This document shows positions 45,740 through 58,090 of a DNA stretch of 64,000 nucleotides, one piece after another. This DNA comes from Alisma plantago-aquatica. Its lineage: Eukaryota; Streptophyta; Magnoliopsida; Alismatales; Alismataceae. The DNA is taken from positions 1,539,215,072 to 1,539,279,071 of the forward strand of contig OY856409.1 in the NCBI GenBank assembly GCA_963693085.1. The letters run 5' to 3'. How positions within the stretch are numbered: the first letter of the stretch is position 1; every line of letters starts with the position of its first letter. Both the position numbers and the translations under genes were made by a program. The notes below the pieces were generated by a model that was given only the letters and a program-made list of their open reading frames with translations, did no database searches and was not told the DNA's origin.

Positions 45740-48510
45740 GCTAAATTGAGTTTAGGTTTGGGACATGGGTAATAAGTGACCAATAGGATTGAGATTCTTT
45801 CCTCTTTGAACTGCAATTTTTCTGACAAATTTTTTCTCTTATGGATTATGCAGATGGAAGGAAGAGGACGTGGTCTTGGTGAGGAACAAGCTGAGAGATA
45901 CTGTGGCTTGACCCTAATGCAATGCCTCAAGGAGGAGAAGATAGGGATGAGGCGATAAGGATGTATCGTATTTTTTGAATACAAAAGAAAATATAAGATG
46001 GATAGGAGGTCTTCATCTTCTAGTAAGGATCTAATGAGATCCTGTGAATCGGTGAATAATCTTTGTGGGATTTAACTATCTAAAACAATAGATCCAGGTG
46101 TAGTAGATGTGTGGCTCCGACAACTAGAATTTTTTTCCACCTAATGGAGTTATTAGAGGATAAGTAGATCAATCATAATGTATATTTCCTAAAAGGAGAT
46201 GTTGAGTTGTGGTGGCATAGACTAGAATATAAGAGGAGGAATAAAGTGATGAAATATAAGGACTTTACAGATGAATTTCACCTTAAGTATATTCCTCATA
46301 GCTTTTTAAGTGACAAGACCATACAGTTGGAGAATATTAGATAGGGCAACATGTCAATTAGCAAAGATGAGCCATATTTCACAAGGTTGTCTAACTTTTG
46401 TCCTCATCTTTTATTGGATGATGTAGATAAATACATGAGGTTCCAAGGAGGTTTAAGTTCTAAGATTATACATACTGTATCAGCTATTGGGAGAAGTGAT
46501 AGAGAAAGTTTTGGAGAGTTTGTGGAAGTACCAGGACGTATTTAAGAATTAGTTAAGTCTAATAAGAGTAATGATAGCAAGAAAAGATACAGATATTTCA
46601 GTATTACAGACAAATTAGTGGTGGATATATAGGAGGTGGTGGTTTCTTTTCAATGATTGGACAAGGTCTTGGTTGTTTTAGAAGACAAGGATCTAGCTCT
46701 TCACATAGTATAGGAAGGTCAAATTCCAGTACATGGAATACACCACATAGGTGGGCACCTTCATCAAGGCCTGCAAGATCATCAACATCATTGATATATC
46801 AACAAAAACATGTTACAATTTCATGTGACAATTGTGGTAGGATACATTATGGTCAGTGTTGGAGATCCAATACTCAAATGTGTTATCATTGTGTATAGAT
46901 GGGTCATATTTATAGTGACTTCATAATGCTTCATTTTAAACATGAACAAAGTTCACAATCATAGTTTTAGAATCCTAAGAGACATGCTCCAACTAGAGGG
47001 GAAAGTTATTTAGTGGCTTCAGTTCTAGAGGGGGAGCACTTAGTACAAGTAGTGGATAAGGAGGACAACATGGCAGAGGGAGAGCTATAGGAATCTTCTT
47101 CTCAATGACACCATCTGAAGGTATAATTTTTCCCAGAGTTGTGACAGGTAAGATGTTTTTCTTTAACAACATTTTAATATAGTTTCCATATATTTTAGTG
47201 TGGCACATTATTTTATGCAAGGCTCATTAGTTAGTGATTTAAATCTTTTAACCCAATACTGATCTTATGAGTTGATGTTAAAAGTGACGTTAGGTGAATC
47301 ATCAGTCTTGACAAAAGTTTGTCATGGATGTCTGTTGAGTTTCGTTGGGTATACTATAGTAGTTGATATCATAACCTTAAATATTAATTCTTTTCAATGG
47401 GTATGGACTGCCATGAGATATTATTGTCCAATTGGATTGTTGGAAGAAAGAAGTTGGTCTTTCAACAAGGTGTCTTTTCGTGTGTCTTTATTGGAGACAA
47501 GAAAATCTTACCCAGATTTATAGTATCAATTGTTCTAGTTGATAAGATGATGAAAATGGGGTGTAAGGCCTAACTAGCACATGTGGTATATGCTAGGGAA
47601 GAGAAAAGAACTATAATTATAGAGGGAGTTCCAGTAGTATGTGAGTTTCTAGATGTCTTTCCATAAGAGTTACCAGGTTTACCTCTTGAAAGAGATAAAT
47701 CTTTTACCTGGTAGTCACTCAATATAATTACGAGACTATAGAATGACACCTATAATGCAAAAGGAATTAAAAATTTAGTTACATGAGTTATTAGATAAGG
47801 GATTTTTTCAACCTAGTACATCACCTTAGGAGCTACAATACTATTAATTAACAATAATATTATGCATACATTCAACTAAATAAGATAACCATTAAGAACA
47901 AATATCCTCTATCTAGGATTGATAACATGTTTGATCATCTACTTGAAGCAACAAACTTTTCAAAGGTAGACCTCAGGTCAGGTTATCATCAGTTTAGGAT
48001 AACGAAATATGTACCTAAGTTAGCATTCAGAACAAGGTATCAACATCATGAATTTGTGGTCATGTGTTTTGGATTAATAAATGCACCAAAAACTTTCATG
48101 GATGTGAGGAATAGGATCTCCAAACCCTATTTGGATCAGAATATAGTATTGTTTGTAGTTTATATTCTTATATATTCTAGAGATGCATAATAATATGATT
48201 AAAATCTAAGGAAAGCCCTACAGCTGTTGAGGCAACATCATATTTATGCAAATTTGGTAAATGTGAGTTCTAATTAGCTGAAGTTTCTTATAATGGACAT
48301 GCCATATCAGGAGATGGAGTCAGTCTAGACCCTAAGAAGGTAAAATTAGTTCTTCAATGAGATAAATCAACAACCCCTACTAAGACCAAAAGTTTTCTAG
48401 GGTTAGTTGGACATTATAGTAGGTTTATAAGAAAGTTCAGTTCATTAGAGGCACCTCTTACTCAATCATGTAGTGAGATAAGTATGATTTAATATACTTT
48501 GATACTAAAT
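45740..48510 (+). pseudogene. gag-pol: Ty3/gypsy gag-protease-RT, 5' part, many stops
   Basis: Gag: text from about 46255 translates to a Retrotrans_gag block including FTDEFHLKYIP and, at 46351-46545, SISKDEPYFTRLSNFCPHL. A zinc-knuckle stretch near 46830-46915 has CDNCGRIHYGQC and CYHC..MGH, typical of plant chromoviruses. Protease sequence is expected at about 47.1-47.5 kb but is too decayed to confirm its active site. RT: 47927-48190 reads [15 protein letters not shown] and [11 protein letters not shown], then [11 protein letters not shown] where F.DDILIYSRD is normal, so both catalytic Asp residues are lost. Similarity continues through DPKKVKLVLQ-like text to about 48.5 kb and then stops. 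It is dead; the rest of pol in this copy is missing. Confidence 0.85.
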
Positions 48511-51209
48511 TGAATCATCTTGGATACATGTGGCTTGTGGCGACTTAAGTTTCAAATCTTCAACATGTCACCATCTTGTAACCAATTTTGAACCTAATGA
48601 ATGTCCCCAACTTACATTGTAATGTATGTCAAGATGTAGAGCTTATAATTATATTTCCAATGATGTAAAAATCAATTTAATCGGACATTCAAAGGCCAAG
48701 TTGTTCATGAATGAAAATTGAGTGAATTTATAAATAATTTAACCGACTAAGCTTTTGCACCTTTTGGGCCATAGATCTGGGTGTGCGTGGCCCATTTATC
48801 TCCTTTACTTGCCCTTGAATATCTTCTACTTACTCCTTGTATCAATCCCAAGACACACTGATGTGGACCATGATTTCTAGCCATTAGATCCTATACCCTC
48901 AGTTCGGGCCCCTAATCTAATGGATAGGAGATCATCATCTAGCTTGGGCCATGTTGTTTCACTTACTACAGTAGGGCCCCTTTATGCGATGAAAATATGC
49001 ATCGATCTATGATGCTTTTTAATGAATTGAGTCTTCTTCCAAATCCACCCGACCCACTCTTTCTTTCCCCTATACTACCCCCTCATTTCCCTAGCCCTAG
49101 ACCATTTTCACCTTCTTCTTCTTTCCTAAAAAACCCTCGCCACCATGGATTTCCTAGCTTGGGAGCTCGACTCCTAGCCGCAATTTGACCCCTTTGTAAC
49201 CACCCTCCACCTCGCATGACCTTCTCGTAGGCAGGAAATTGCTTCTTGGGGCTTGCCAACCCTCACTCTTGTACATCACGACATCAGAGAGGTAACCCAC
49301 TATGGTAGTGACGCTCAGTACGGACGCGAGCCATGAATGAACCACGATGGTAGAGAGTGATGTTGCATCACCAGATGGCGGTCGGGTCATCCCCATAGCA
49401 TTTAGGCGATGTCGGGATGATGAGGGCCAGCGAATCATGGCACCACACTAGCTCGTGGGCCCCACCACGGGGAGTGCGGATGAAGCCCAGTGTGGATATT
49501 AGATGGGAGACGAGTGGCCCAGATCATCAACGACGTTAGTGATGAAATAAATGTAACACTTTCCTATCTCCTCCTAGTATAGTTTTGATTCAAAATTGCT
49601 AAAAATCATATTTTGCACTCCTCTGAACAAATATGATATATAATACACATGATTTTTTATCCTTTCGATGAGAACTATCCATTGGAACTAGTTGTAGAAC
49701 CTAAATATTCTTGGTTTTCTCCACATATCCTACAGAGCATATATTTTAAAACTTTTTGAATGATTGAGGGGGTAGCTTTCTCTAAAATGGTATTGTCTCT
49801 TCAAATATCATCTTAAACTTTACACTAGTAACTTTTATCCACTTCTTGATTTGAACCACAAAATGTACCACCTTGATGCACTTATGTTAACACTTTTGAC
49901 CTAATAGGGTTGTTTTATGCATGTACATGATGCCACTTTTCTAATGTTGGAACTTTAATTTCTTTTGATCATCAAATGACTATCCAACTTTGAAATTAGT
50001 AATATTGATAATGCTATGTGCTAAGTTTGACTAAGGTCTTTCACTATGTTTGCCTTTAATAACTCACATGACTTAAAGACCTATTTGAGTACCTTGATAT
50101 GACTTAAATTTGATGTCTATGGCTTATAGGTTTGGGTATTTAATCCTTGTTATAAAGTGGATCTTTAATGATCTGATCCCTACGTGAAACTTAAATTCAG
50201 ACCCTATTATGACTTGTGACACTAAATTCCATGTAATACACTCATGTACTCACTTGACTATTTGTGACATATGTATGACCCTAACAGTTTTAGATGCATA
50301 TTTTGATTTTTGGGCTCTAACCTTGCTAGATCATAATATAATGATGTAAATGATATCTTAATGACTTCTAATTAGTAGGCACATCCTACTACAACTCTAC
50401 ATCCTAACTTCTTCTACTTGATGCTTCTAATGACTTGGAAATATGACTATATTGCATGGAATGAATCTAATATGGCTAATTATGATCTTTCCTGAAGAGA
50501 CCATGATGGTAATCTAACTCTCATGCTTCCCCTATTGTCAAATCAGAGTTTATCATTGTCTTGTAGTACTTATAATGTGGATGGTTCACCTAGACCTAAG
50601 GTTTATTGTTGGTGCTTATACTATATTGAAATCAATTCATAATCTCATGCTTACCCTATTTTCAAATCAAAATCTATCATTATATTGTATTACTTATAAT
50701 GAGGATGGTTCACCTATACCTAAGGTTTACTTTTGGTGCTTATACCGTGCTAAAATCAATTCATACATGTTTGACAAGATGTGACTATACTTGAACTATT
50801 TGATACCTAGGTTTAGGAGAACATCCACATGACTTTTTTCATGTTTATATTCACAAGACCCTAATGACCTAAAATCCACTATTGTTTCTTTTTACATCTT
50901 AGGTCCATGTTGACTTGATCCTTCTCTAGGAATCTCACTCATGAATCATAAGTTGTACTCTACTCCCAAGGTATGCCTAGTCTCTTTGACCCTACTATGA
51001 TATTCACTTGTTTGTATGTATGCTCGTATGAATTCTTGGCTAGATAATTACATGTTTGAGCTACTCGTTCCCTATGATTATAACGTTCATTTTTCTTGAA
51101 ATATGATGATTAAACATCAGACACAATTGAACTTGTCCATTATACAAACCTTGTGTACCTGCATGTATTTTTGGGGTAAGGGCACAAGGAATGTTGAAAA
51201 TTGGGTTAG
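48511..51209. other. Unassigned insertion between the gypsy halves
   Basis: No recognised gene. The sequence is AT-rich apart from a GC-richer stretch at 49000-49530, which contains 'caccatggattt' at about 49141 followed after ten codons by a stop. A two-copy tandem duplication (124-bp unit) lies at 50520-50767. The stretch probably belongs with 59714-60282, from which it is parted by the TR-GAG element, and together they may be an LTR or LARD fragment; clean ends were not found. Confidence 0.45.
50520..50767. repeat. Two-copy tandem duplication, 124 bp
   Basis: Units 50520-50643 and 50644-50767 share 'gatggttcacctakacctaa' and 'ttggtgcttata' in order, with roughly 10-15% differences by eye. 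Divergence shows it is not recent. Confidence 0.9.
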
Positions 51210-52825
51210 TGACGTGTATTTTACTACGCGCTAAAAATGCAAGTATACGCGTCGAGTAGTACAGGCCTTGTGAGGCCCGAGTCGAACACAGGGATACTCG
51301 GAAATGTAGGAGACTCCTACTAACTATTTGCGATCAGCTAAGCCGAATAAAAAATTGGGGTTGTTGTCAAAATTAAAAGAAAATAAAAATAAAACAAAGC
51401 AAACAATCGATTAAAAGTTAATTTAATCAATTCAAAAAAGTATCTTTAGGATTGCGGTTTCACCATGGGTTTTCATTGCATTAGGTTTTATATAATGCCT
51501 CACTCTTCTCTCTCTATCTGGGTAGTGGCCTGAAAACAGAATTGCCCACTGTCGTGGTACAATTCACTACTTAGGTTTAGGTTGGTTCCACCGTCGTAGT
51601 AACCTATCCCCTAAACTAAGTGCATTACGAACGATCTCTCAGTATCCACCATTAATTTTACACCACCTTGTTTAAGGGATTTATCGATTAATGTAGGTTT
51701 CGTCTCTTTTCAGCCATTAATCCTTCTGTCGAAGTGATTAAGGGCATTAGATTATTATTATGGTGATCAAGCATAACAATATATGGAGAAAACGAAGCTA
51801 TACCACGGATTTAAGAGAGAAAATATGAATTACTATTATAAAACTGTCATACAATGAATTCCCGGGCTACTCCCGGTCCTAAAGATGAAGGGGATTAGCC
51901 CCACATGTTCATCTCACACAAGTACAAGGTAGAAATAGGGGAAATCATATGAAAAACGTGAATAGAAAGAGAAAACCCCTGAACGGAGAAGAACCGATTG
52001 ATCCTTTGCGTAGAACACGTGCTTTCCCGCCTCTCAGTGGTGAAATCCGTCTTCGGCGGCGTCCGGATCGACTGGTATGAACTTCTGGCCTCCGTTCTCC
52101 TTTCTCTCGCTCCTCGGCACTTGTGTAATGGCTAATCCGATCCCCCCCAATTGTCTGGGCGGCCGTCATTAGGTATAAGTCCCTCATTAGGTCATTAATT
52201 CACTCCAGCCGTCCGATTGAGATCATTAGAAAGCAAACTCATATCCTACGGCGTCGATACCATCGACGCGAGTCGATGGTATCGACCCGCTACAGTGGCG
52301 GATGGCTGTAAACCCTTCCTTTGTCATGCCCGACATCATCTCGATACCATCGAATCGGGTCGATGGTATCAACTTCCTTTTGGCGTCAGTTTTGTCATTT
52401 TGCGACGTTGTAGCCTCCGTGTGTCGATGGTATCGACTGGGTGTCGATACTATCGACTTCTTCTTCGCTAGCACTCTGAAGATGTCTCGATACCATTGAC
52501 ATCAGCGTCGATGGTATCGACTCTTTGCTGCTCCTTTCGGCTGGCAACCTGCGGTCTTGTCGATGGTATCGACTTCCGTCGATGGTATCGACGGAAGCAA
52601 ATACTCGTTTTTTCTGCAATTCAAAGACATGATCAAATAAATCCACACAAATAATAATAATGTGATAATTAATGCTCAAAATGATAAAACTAAGGGGATT
52701 TGACATAAAATGATGGCAAAGACCAAAATAGATGAATTATGCGATATTAACCATAGAAATGACTAATTAAAGCATAAAACACATATAAAACCGATCTATA
52801 AATGCGACTCAAAATCATCGCATCA
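51210..52825 (-). repeat. TR-GAG 3' LTR, 1616 bp
   Basis: On the minus strand it starts TGATGCGATGATTTTGAG and ends AAAATACACGTCA. Compared with the other LTR it shows only scattered base changes, a few percent by eye. The hairpin-motif array lies at 52253-52592, in the likely U3. A TATA-like TATATAAAA (minus strand) is at 51486-51494. Confidence 0.95.
52253..52592 (-). repeat. GTCGAT-N3-ATCGAC motif array in 3' LTR, about 10 copies
   Basis: Ten matches (some with one or two changes) to GTCGATACCATCGAC or its complement GTCGATGGTATCGAC lie within 340 bp. Each is a 6-bp inverted repeat around an asymmetric ACC/GGT centre. The first pair, 52253-52286, is convergent with a 4-base spacer, giving 15-bp arms. 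Confidence 0.95.
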
Positions 52826-52842
52826 AACTCCCCTAAGCTTGA
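52826..52842 (-). promoter_or_regulatory. TR-GAG 3' polypurine tract
   Basis: On the minus strand, CAAGCTTAGGGGAGTT lies immediately before the 3' LTR start TGATGCG. This position and the purine run are those of the plus-strand primer. The same core recurs at 54300-54315 and inside gag at about 56291-56306. Confidence 0.85.
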
Positions 52843-54322
52843 ACATTGCTCGCCCTCGAGCAACTCATCCTTAGAATAGAATTGCAAATGTCAACTGAAA
52901 AACAACACACCAACCCAACATCCCATATGACTCCCACTGAACATTCACAAACCGACCTTCTCTAACCACAGAACGGTAATTACCCTAAAGGCGACAGTAA
53001 TCATCAAGAAAAGAAATTAACCTCCAAACCGATGAACACTATCACATAAGGCAGTTAACATAATAAAATTCGCCGATTCAGCATTGGTGCATCTTGTGAT
53101 CGCCTATACTACGTTGCTCGCCCTAACTACCATCTACATGGAAGCAGTTCTCCTGATATTCATTAGTGAGGAGAAATTCACGGTGGCCTACCAATCCGAG
53201 CAACGGGTGGATGAAGATGGGTGACTCATGGAAGAACGTGGAAGTATTGTCCAGTTTCAACATGCATAAAACAAAAATGTCCTATATGATGCAAATGCAC
53301 ATTAGAAATGCCCTAATGCCTAAAATTGGGTGGAATGATGCATGCACTAACCATCCACCTCAAAATGAGATGAATATCTAGTCAAGCTACATCATGTACT
53401 CAATTATCCTGAAATGCGAGTGATATCATGTTCCTTTCTCCTTCTTATTTCACTTTCTTCTAAATTCTTTTTCTTTTCTCTTTTTTTTATATTGCAGATT
53501 TTCAGCTTTTTTTTTCAGCCCACATATCCATAATTGCTTAAAGATAAGTTTATTGGGCTATTTTTATCATTGATCAGAAATTTTTGCACTATTTAGAAGG
53601 TATGGAACAATTAATTCACCATTGGGGAAAAATTGAGATACATGATATACTTTATGCATGAAGATCATGAATGCAACTACATGGCATGCACCTAAAGGTA
53701 ATGTGCATGAATCACTATATTTTTTTATATGCAAACAAATGGAAAATACCAATGCAAGTCCTATCTAAATGCATGCACACAAAAAGGAATTAAAAATACA
53801 CTTTACTTCCAATTCTTAGGTGGATTATAGAAAAATGAAGTGGAACGATCACAAGACTAGATGACTGAACCTTAGAAAGATATTATGTGTCCCTCCTTAC
53901 TGACCTGTGTAGTAGTTTAGAGGGTTATCTCTCTTACATCAAATTAAAGTCTCATTACCATTTGGTTAGGTTAGGCTCAAACAACCATTTCCGGCCACTT
54001 TCATGAATCATTGGGAGTACAGGTATGAAATGTTGTTTTAAAGTTGACATAATCAATCATATTCATAGGATGTGTGCCCAAGGTCAAACAAAACAAGCTA
54101 TCCAAACACACAAAAATTGTCAAATTTCCCTTGAATTTCCCATGTACTAACAGCAAGATGACACACTTTTATGACGTCCACAATTACACTAGATAGCACG
54201 TGGATCCTACACAAACTAAAATTGCAAGAAACAAATAACAAGAGAACAAAAGTAATAACACTAAAAACTGAAAACCATAAAAGATAGAGTTGTTCCAACT
54301 ACCCCCCTAAGCTTGAATTCGA
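52843..54322 (-). other. TR-GAG 3' non-coding region
   Basis: AT-rich sequence between the small ORF and the polypurine tract. Frames are short in all six readings and nothing resembles RT, integrase or env. A T-rich run lies at 53450-53520. Confidence 0.75.
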
Positions 54323-54634
54323 CTATGGCCTCATAGTCAAAAACAAACTTAAAGATTGGAACAGGGATACCCGATCACTCTTGTGGAGGTGGAGGCGGTG
54401 TCCTTTGAGCACGTAGTCCAAGTTTGCCTTGAAGCCAAGATCACGGAGCATCTCCGGATCCACATACCGGGTTGGCTCGATCTTGCGTTTCATGATTTCG
54501 TCGAAGATCTTCTTCACCTCCGCAGAAGGGTGGACAAGGCAAGGACGTGCGACCGATGATGGCGGTGGTGGCACGAACTCGGGGATGTCAATCATATGAG
54601 CGTGCGAGGAAGAAGCTCCAGTTGGATGCACCAT
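54323..54634 (-). CDS. Small ORF resembling Athila ORF-1/plant mobile-type protein, 103 aa
   Basis: Unbroken frame of 103 codons in the same orientation as gag and 3' of it. The protein starts MVHPTGASSSHAHMIDIPEF, then a Pro-rich stretch (PPPPSS) and VKKIFDEIMKRKIEPTRYVD followed by an 'LRDLGF...LDYVL' segment. The 'R.I.PTRY.D...L..LG....V..L' pattern recalls the N-terminal part of the Athila ORF-1 / retrotransposon env-position proteins, which begin with such a segment; here the rest is missing. An internal polypurine-like CAAGCTTAGGGGGG lies just beyond its stop. Expression is unknown, and the family link is by pattern only. Confidence 0.4.
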   Translation of the reverse strand: MVHPTGASSSHAHMIDIPEFVPPPPSSVARPCLVHPSAEVKKIFDEIMKRKIEPTRYVDPEMLRDLGFKANLDYVLKGHRLHLHKSDRVSLFQSLSLFLTMRP

Positions 54635-54848
54635 TGTTGCGATGAGAAAAGGATTAGAAGAAGAGCTCGGTGAAGATGGAGAATTGAATCTCTGCTCGGT
54701 GAAGATCGTCGCTCGGTGCTGCTGTTCTTCGGGCTTGGATGGCTCGGGGGAGTGCTCGGCGCAAAGGAAGAAGAGAGCTCTGAAGGTGTGACGTTAAATG
54801 ACGTCATGAATCTCCTTATATAGACTTGGCCGACGCCACTGTTGGTCC

Positions 54849-55392
54849 GTCGATACCATCGACGTGGGTCGATGGTATCGACACGTCTCGATGCTATCCG
54901 GCCCCCTCGCGAGTATCGACGGCTGACGATTGCTTGATCTTGAAACCCGGATTGCTGACGTATCGATACCATCGACATAGGTCGATAGTATCGACGCTGC
55001 ACCCAGATCGATGACGTGGACGCCGCGATCGCCGTTGATTTCTTTGCGCGGATCGGTGACATGGATGGCCGATACCATTGACAGATGTCGATAGTATTGA
55101 CTTGGCTTCATTGCGACACCGCCACTTTGCACTTCAACCTGTAACCATGTCGATACCATCGACGAGGCCGTCGATGGTATCGAGTTGACTGAGACAAATC
55201 GGTCTAAACTTCTCCAGAGATCTCGATGGTATCGACTCTTATGTCGATACTATCGATTTTTCCTTCTCGACCACCTGTAGGTATGTCGATACCATCGACG
55301 AGGCCGTCGATGGTATCGACTCAGAACAAAATCTGTAGTCTTCAACATGTACCCTTTTCGATACCATCGACGAGGGTGTCGATGGTATCGAC
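54849..55392 (-). repeat. GTCGAT-N3-ATCGAC motif array in internal region, about 15 copies
   Basis: Seven convergent pairs or near-pairs, for example 55282-55322 and 55358-55392, each an ACC-centred copy followed by a GGT-centred copy with 4-10 bases between. Several members carry one or two changes (for example TATTGAC). The array sits between gag-protease and the small ORF, overlapping the upstream leader of the latter. Frames through it encode repeated SIPST or VDGID words only because of the repeats. Confidence 0.95.
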
Positions 55393-55567
55393 TCTGCCTC
55401 AACCTTCACAATGAACAAATGGATCAAGGTATATTCTTTATACTAAAAATTGAACAAAAATAAAGCAACCTACGATTATAATTAAACTATCCTAATGTAC
55501 CGATGGTTGGGTTGCCTCCCAACAAGTGCCCTTATTTAACGTCTTAGGCTAGACGGTATGAAGCTCA

Positions 55568-57901
55568 TCATCTTTTCACCTTGGGAACTGCGCTTAGAGG
55601 ATCATGTGGTAACTTGAATTCAACTCGATCTCCTCCAATTCCCAAGGACAATGTACCTCTCCCTAAGGCAGTCACGACGTCCGTCGTTGCTTGAAACGGT
55701 CTTCCTAGAAGAATTTCACAGCTTTGGAGCGGTGGCATATCAATGACAACAAAATGCACCGGGAATGTGAATCTATCCACTTTGACGAGAACATCCTCAC
55801 ACACTCCATATGGTCTCACTAAAGACCCATCTGCCAATTCAATTGTCGCGGCTGACTTCTTTATCTCTTTTAACCCAAGTTTCTGAAATGTCGCCAGAGG
55901 CATGAGATTTATGCTGGCGCCAGAATCACATTGCGCTTTAGGAAAATGTCGACCACCTATTGAGCAAGGAACGTAGAAGCCTCCTGGGTCTTTTCTCTTC
56001 TTTGGTGAACTCCTGTGAATCATAGAGCTCATCGTTTCATTCATCCTACAATTATCACTGTCTTTTATCCGCCTCTTCTTATTGATGATTTCCTTGATGA
56101 ACCTCCCATAGGCGGGCACTTTCTCGATCATCTCTACTAATGGAATATTGATGTGGAGTTTTCGGAATATTTCCAAGAATTTCCTAAAATGACGATGCTC
56201 TTTCTTTGACTTAGGATTGTCCAGTTTTGAAACATCTGCTGCATCAACACGCCTGTGAGGTGGCACATATGAGCTTTTCGGGGTTAACTCCCCTAAGCTT
56301 GCTTCAATCACTCCCTCTGACGTGGGCTTTGGCGAGACATCATCAAAAATAAAAGGTTGTTGTGGTTCCTCTCTCGCATTCGATGTTTCCACACGTGCAC
56401 AAACACCCTTCAATTGTTCTTCTTCTCTAGATGGAGATACAATATTCATTACTCGCTGTGATTTTATGAAGAAAGGGTTTCCGCCCGGCAGTCCATAGTA
56501 AGTGCGTGGATACAGTATCGCCGGTGTCGCATGCGTATTAAAAGTCATTTTTCTTTCTTCTTTAGCTTCTTGCACCTGAGATTCCTCCTCATTGCTTACC
56601 ACAGAAATATACTTGACCTGATGGTGTGCTTGGGCCACGTTTTCATTCTCGGCCGGTTTCTGTTGATTGGCGTGCTTGATGGCTGCCACTTCACTAGAAA
56701 TCTGTGCCACGGTGGTTTCTAATGCCCGCATTTGTGCTCCATGGCTTTGCAGCGTCTGTCCAAACTTGGTTAGAATATCACCTTGAGATTGCAATTGCTT
56801 ACCAAACATGGCCATCATCTCTTGGTTCTGCTGTACCATTTGACTCAGTAATTCAGTGTTCTTATCCTCGGCTCTAGGCTGTGGTTTGGCATCCGGATCC
56901 TGCAGAAAGTTATTTGGATCCTTCCATGAGAATTTTTTATCCTTCCTCCATGCGTAGTCATTGTTTCTGTAACCCTGTTGTTGCATGAATTTCACTTGGG
57001 CTTCCTTATCCTCAGATGCATCTTCCTTAGATAGCAGCTTCTTGGCTAGAAGATCTAACTTATCGTTTAGCTCTCTCATTGCCTTTGATTCACTGGAGAC
57101 TCATGCTTGCTCAACTGGGCCTCTCTCTCTTTCTCTCCAGGACTGCTTTCTAGCCATGTTCTTGAGTATCTCCCATCATCTGGTGTTTGTGTTGTTTAGA
57201 AAAAATCTCGACTCGGCTGAATCCAGATTACTCCTATCATGCTCGGAGAGAGAAAAATAGAAAATTTTCACCTGCGTCTCCTTGTCCAGCCCGTGATGCG
57301 GACACCTCCTCAACATAACCTGAAATCGCTCCCAGGTCTCAAAATATGTTTCACCAGCCTGTTGGGTGAAATTATGAATCTTCCGGATCATGTCGTTAGT
57401 CTTCTCAGGAGGGAAGAACCTCTCAAAGAAGACCTCCACCATATGATCCCAGGACTCCACAAATTCATCATCTAGGTTGTGTAGCCATTCTCGTGCAATT
57501 CCTGCTAGCGAGCTTGGGAAGAGCTTAAAATAAAGTACAGTCTGCGGAAATCGGTCAATTTTCACCATATCGCAGTTCTCCACGAATTGACTCAGGTGCG
57601 CAACGGGATCCTCATTTTTCAACCCGTGGAAAGCATTGGACTTAACCAAATTAATAAGAGTTGGATCAATCTTGTACGTTGGTATATTGATTGCTTGCTT
57701 CTTTATCGGCCCTTTAGAGGCAGATGTGGAAGAAGCTTTGATCTTCGCCCATATCGTTGGTTCCTCGGCCATCTCTTCTGGTTCAGATTCAGAATCTACC
57801 TCTTCTTGGTACTCTTGCTCGGAATGCTCCTCATCCTCAGGTCCCGAAAAAGGAACCTCGGGTGCGCGTTCCGCGTAGTCAGTACTACGTGTCTGCACCA
57901 T
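55568..57901 (-). pseudogene. gag: TR-GAG gag-protease, one frame with two TGA stops
   Basis: Starts MVQTRST at 57901. Acidic N-terminus (residues 10-45), then a Retrotrans_gag domain with NAFHGLKNEDPVAHLSQF and WDHMVEVFFERFFPPEK. The frame meets TGA at 57176-57178 and again at 57101-57103 and is otherwise open to 55568, about 778 codons. The middle is a Gln-rich, probably coiled-coil segment. The C-terminal third is an aspartic protease with CDSGASINLMP (active site DSGA), followed by 'LLGRPF'. No zinc knuckle is evident, and the frame ends after KVKR without RT. Both stops could come from CGA by cytosine deamination. Gag of this type coats element RNA; protease would mature it. Whether it is translated in this copy is doubtful, but it is only two changes from open. 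Confidence 0.9.
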
Positions 57902-58066
57902 ACACAGTACCTGAAATAAGAAAATTTGAGTTCAGTACTAAGCTTATACGAGTATGAACAATTAAAGCACCATGTAAAAATATTTGAAATTGAATGAAAA
58001 AAATAAAAAAAATTGTGGCCTAGAGTGGCCGCGCGTAGCACTCGAAGTGCCAACAATTTCGCCGTA

Positions 58067-58084
58067 TCCCCGGCAACGGCGCCA
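58067..58084 (-). promoter_or_regulatory. Primer-binding site, tRNA-Asp
   Basis: On the minus strand, TGGCGCCGTTGCCGGGGA follows the 5' LTR end after six bases (AGTTTT). It is complementary to the 3' end of plant tRNA-Asp, the primer used by Athila/Tat-type gypsy elements. The 5' leader then runs to the gag ATG at 57901. Confidence 0.92.
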
Positions 58085-58090
58085 AAAACT

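Noticed and set aside
49141..49175. Kozak-like 'caccatgg' in a GC-richer island
   Set aside because: The frame stops after ten codons and no splice-consistent continuation or known domain was seen.
52253..52592. CRISPR-like array of short palindromic repeats
   Set aside because: Spacers are irregular, repeats alternate orientation, the copies lie in LTRs of a plant retrotransposon, and no cas genes exist.
54592..55414. Open frames rich in SIPST/VDGID words (up to 156 codons)
   Set aside because: They are produced by the GTCGAT-N3-ATCGAC repeats, which lack stops in several frames on both strands. There is no other protein signal.
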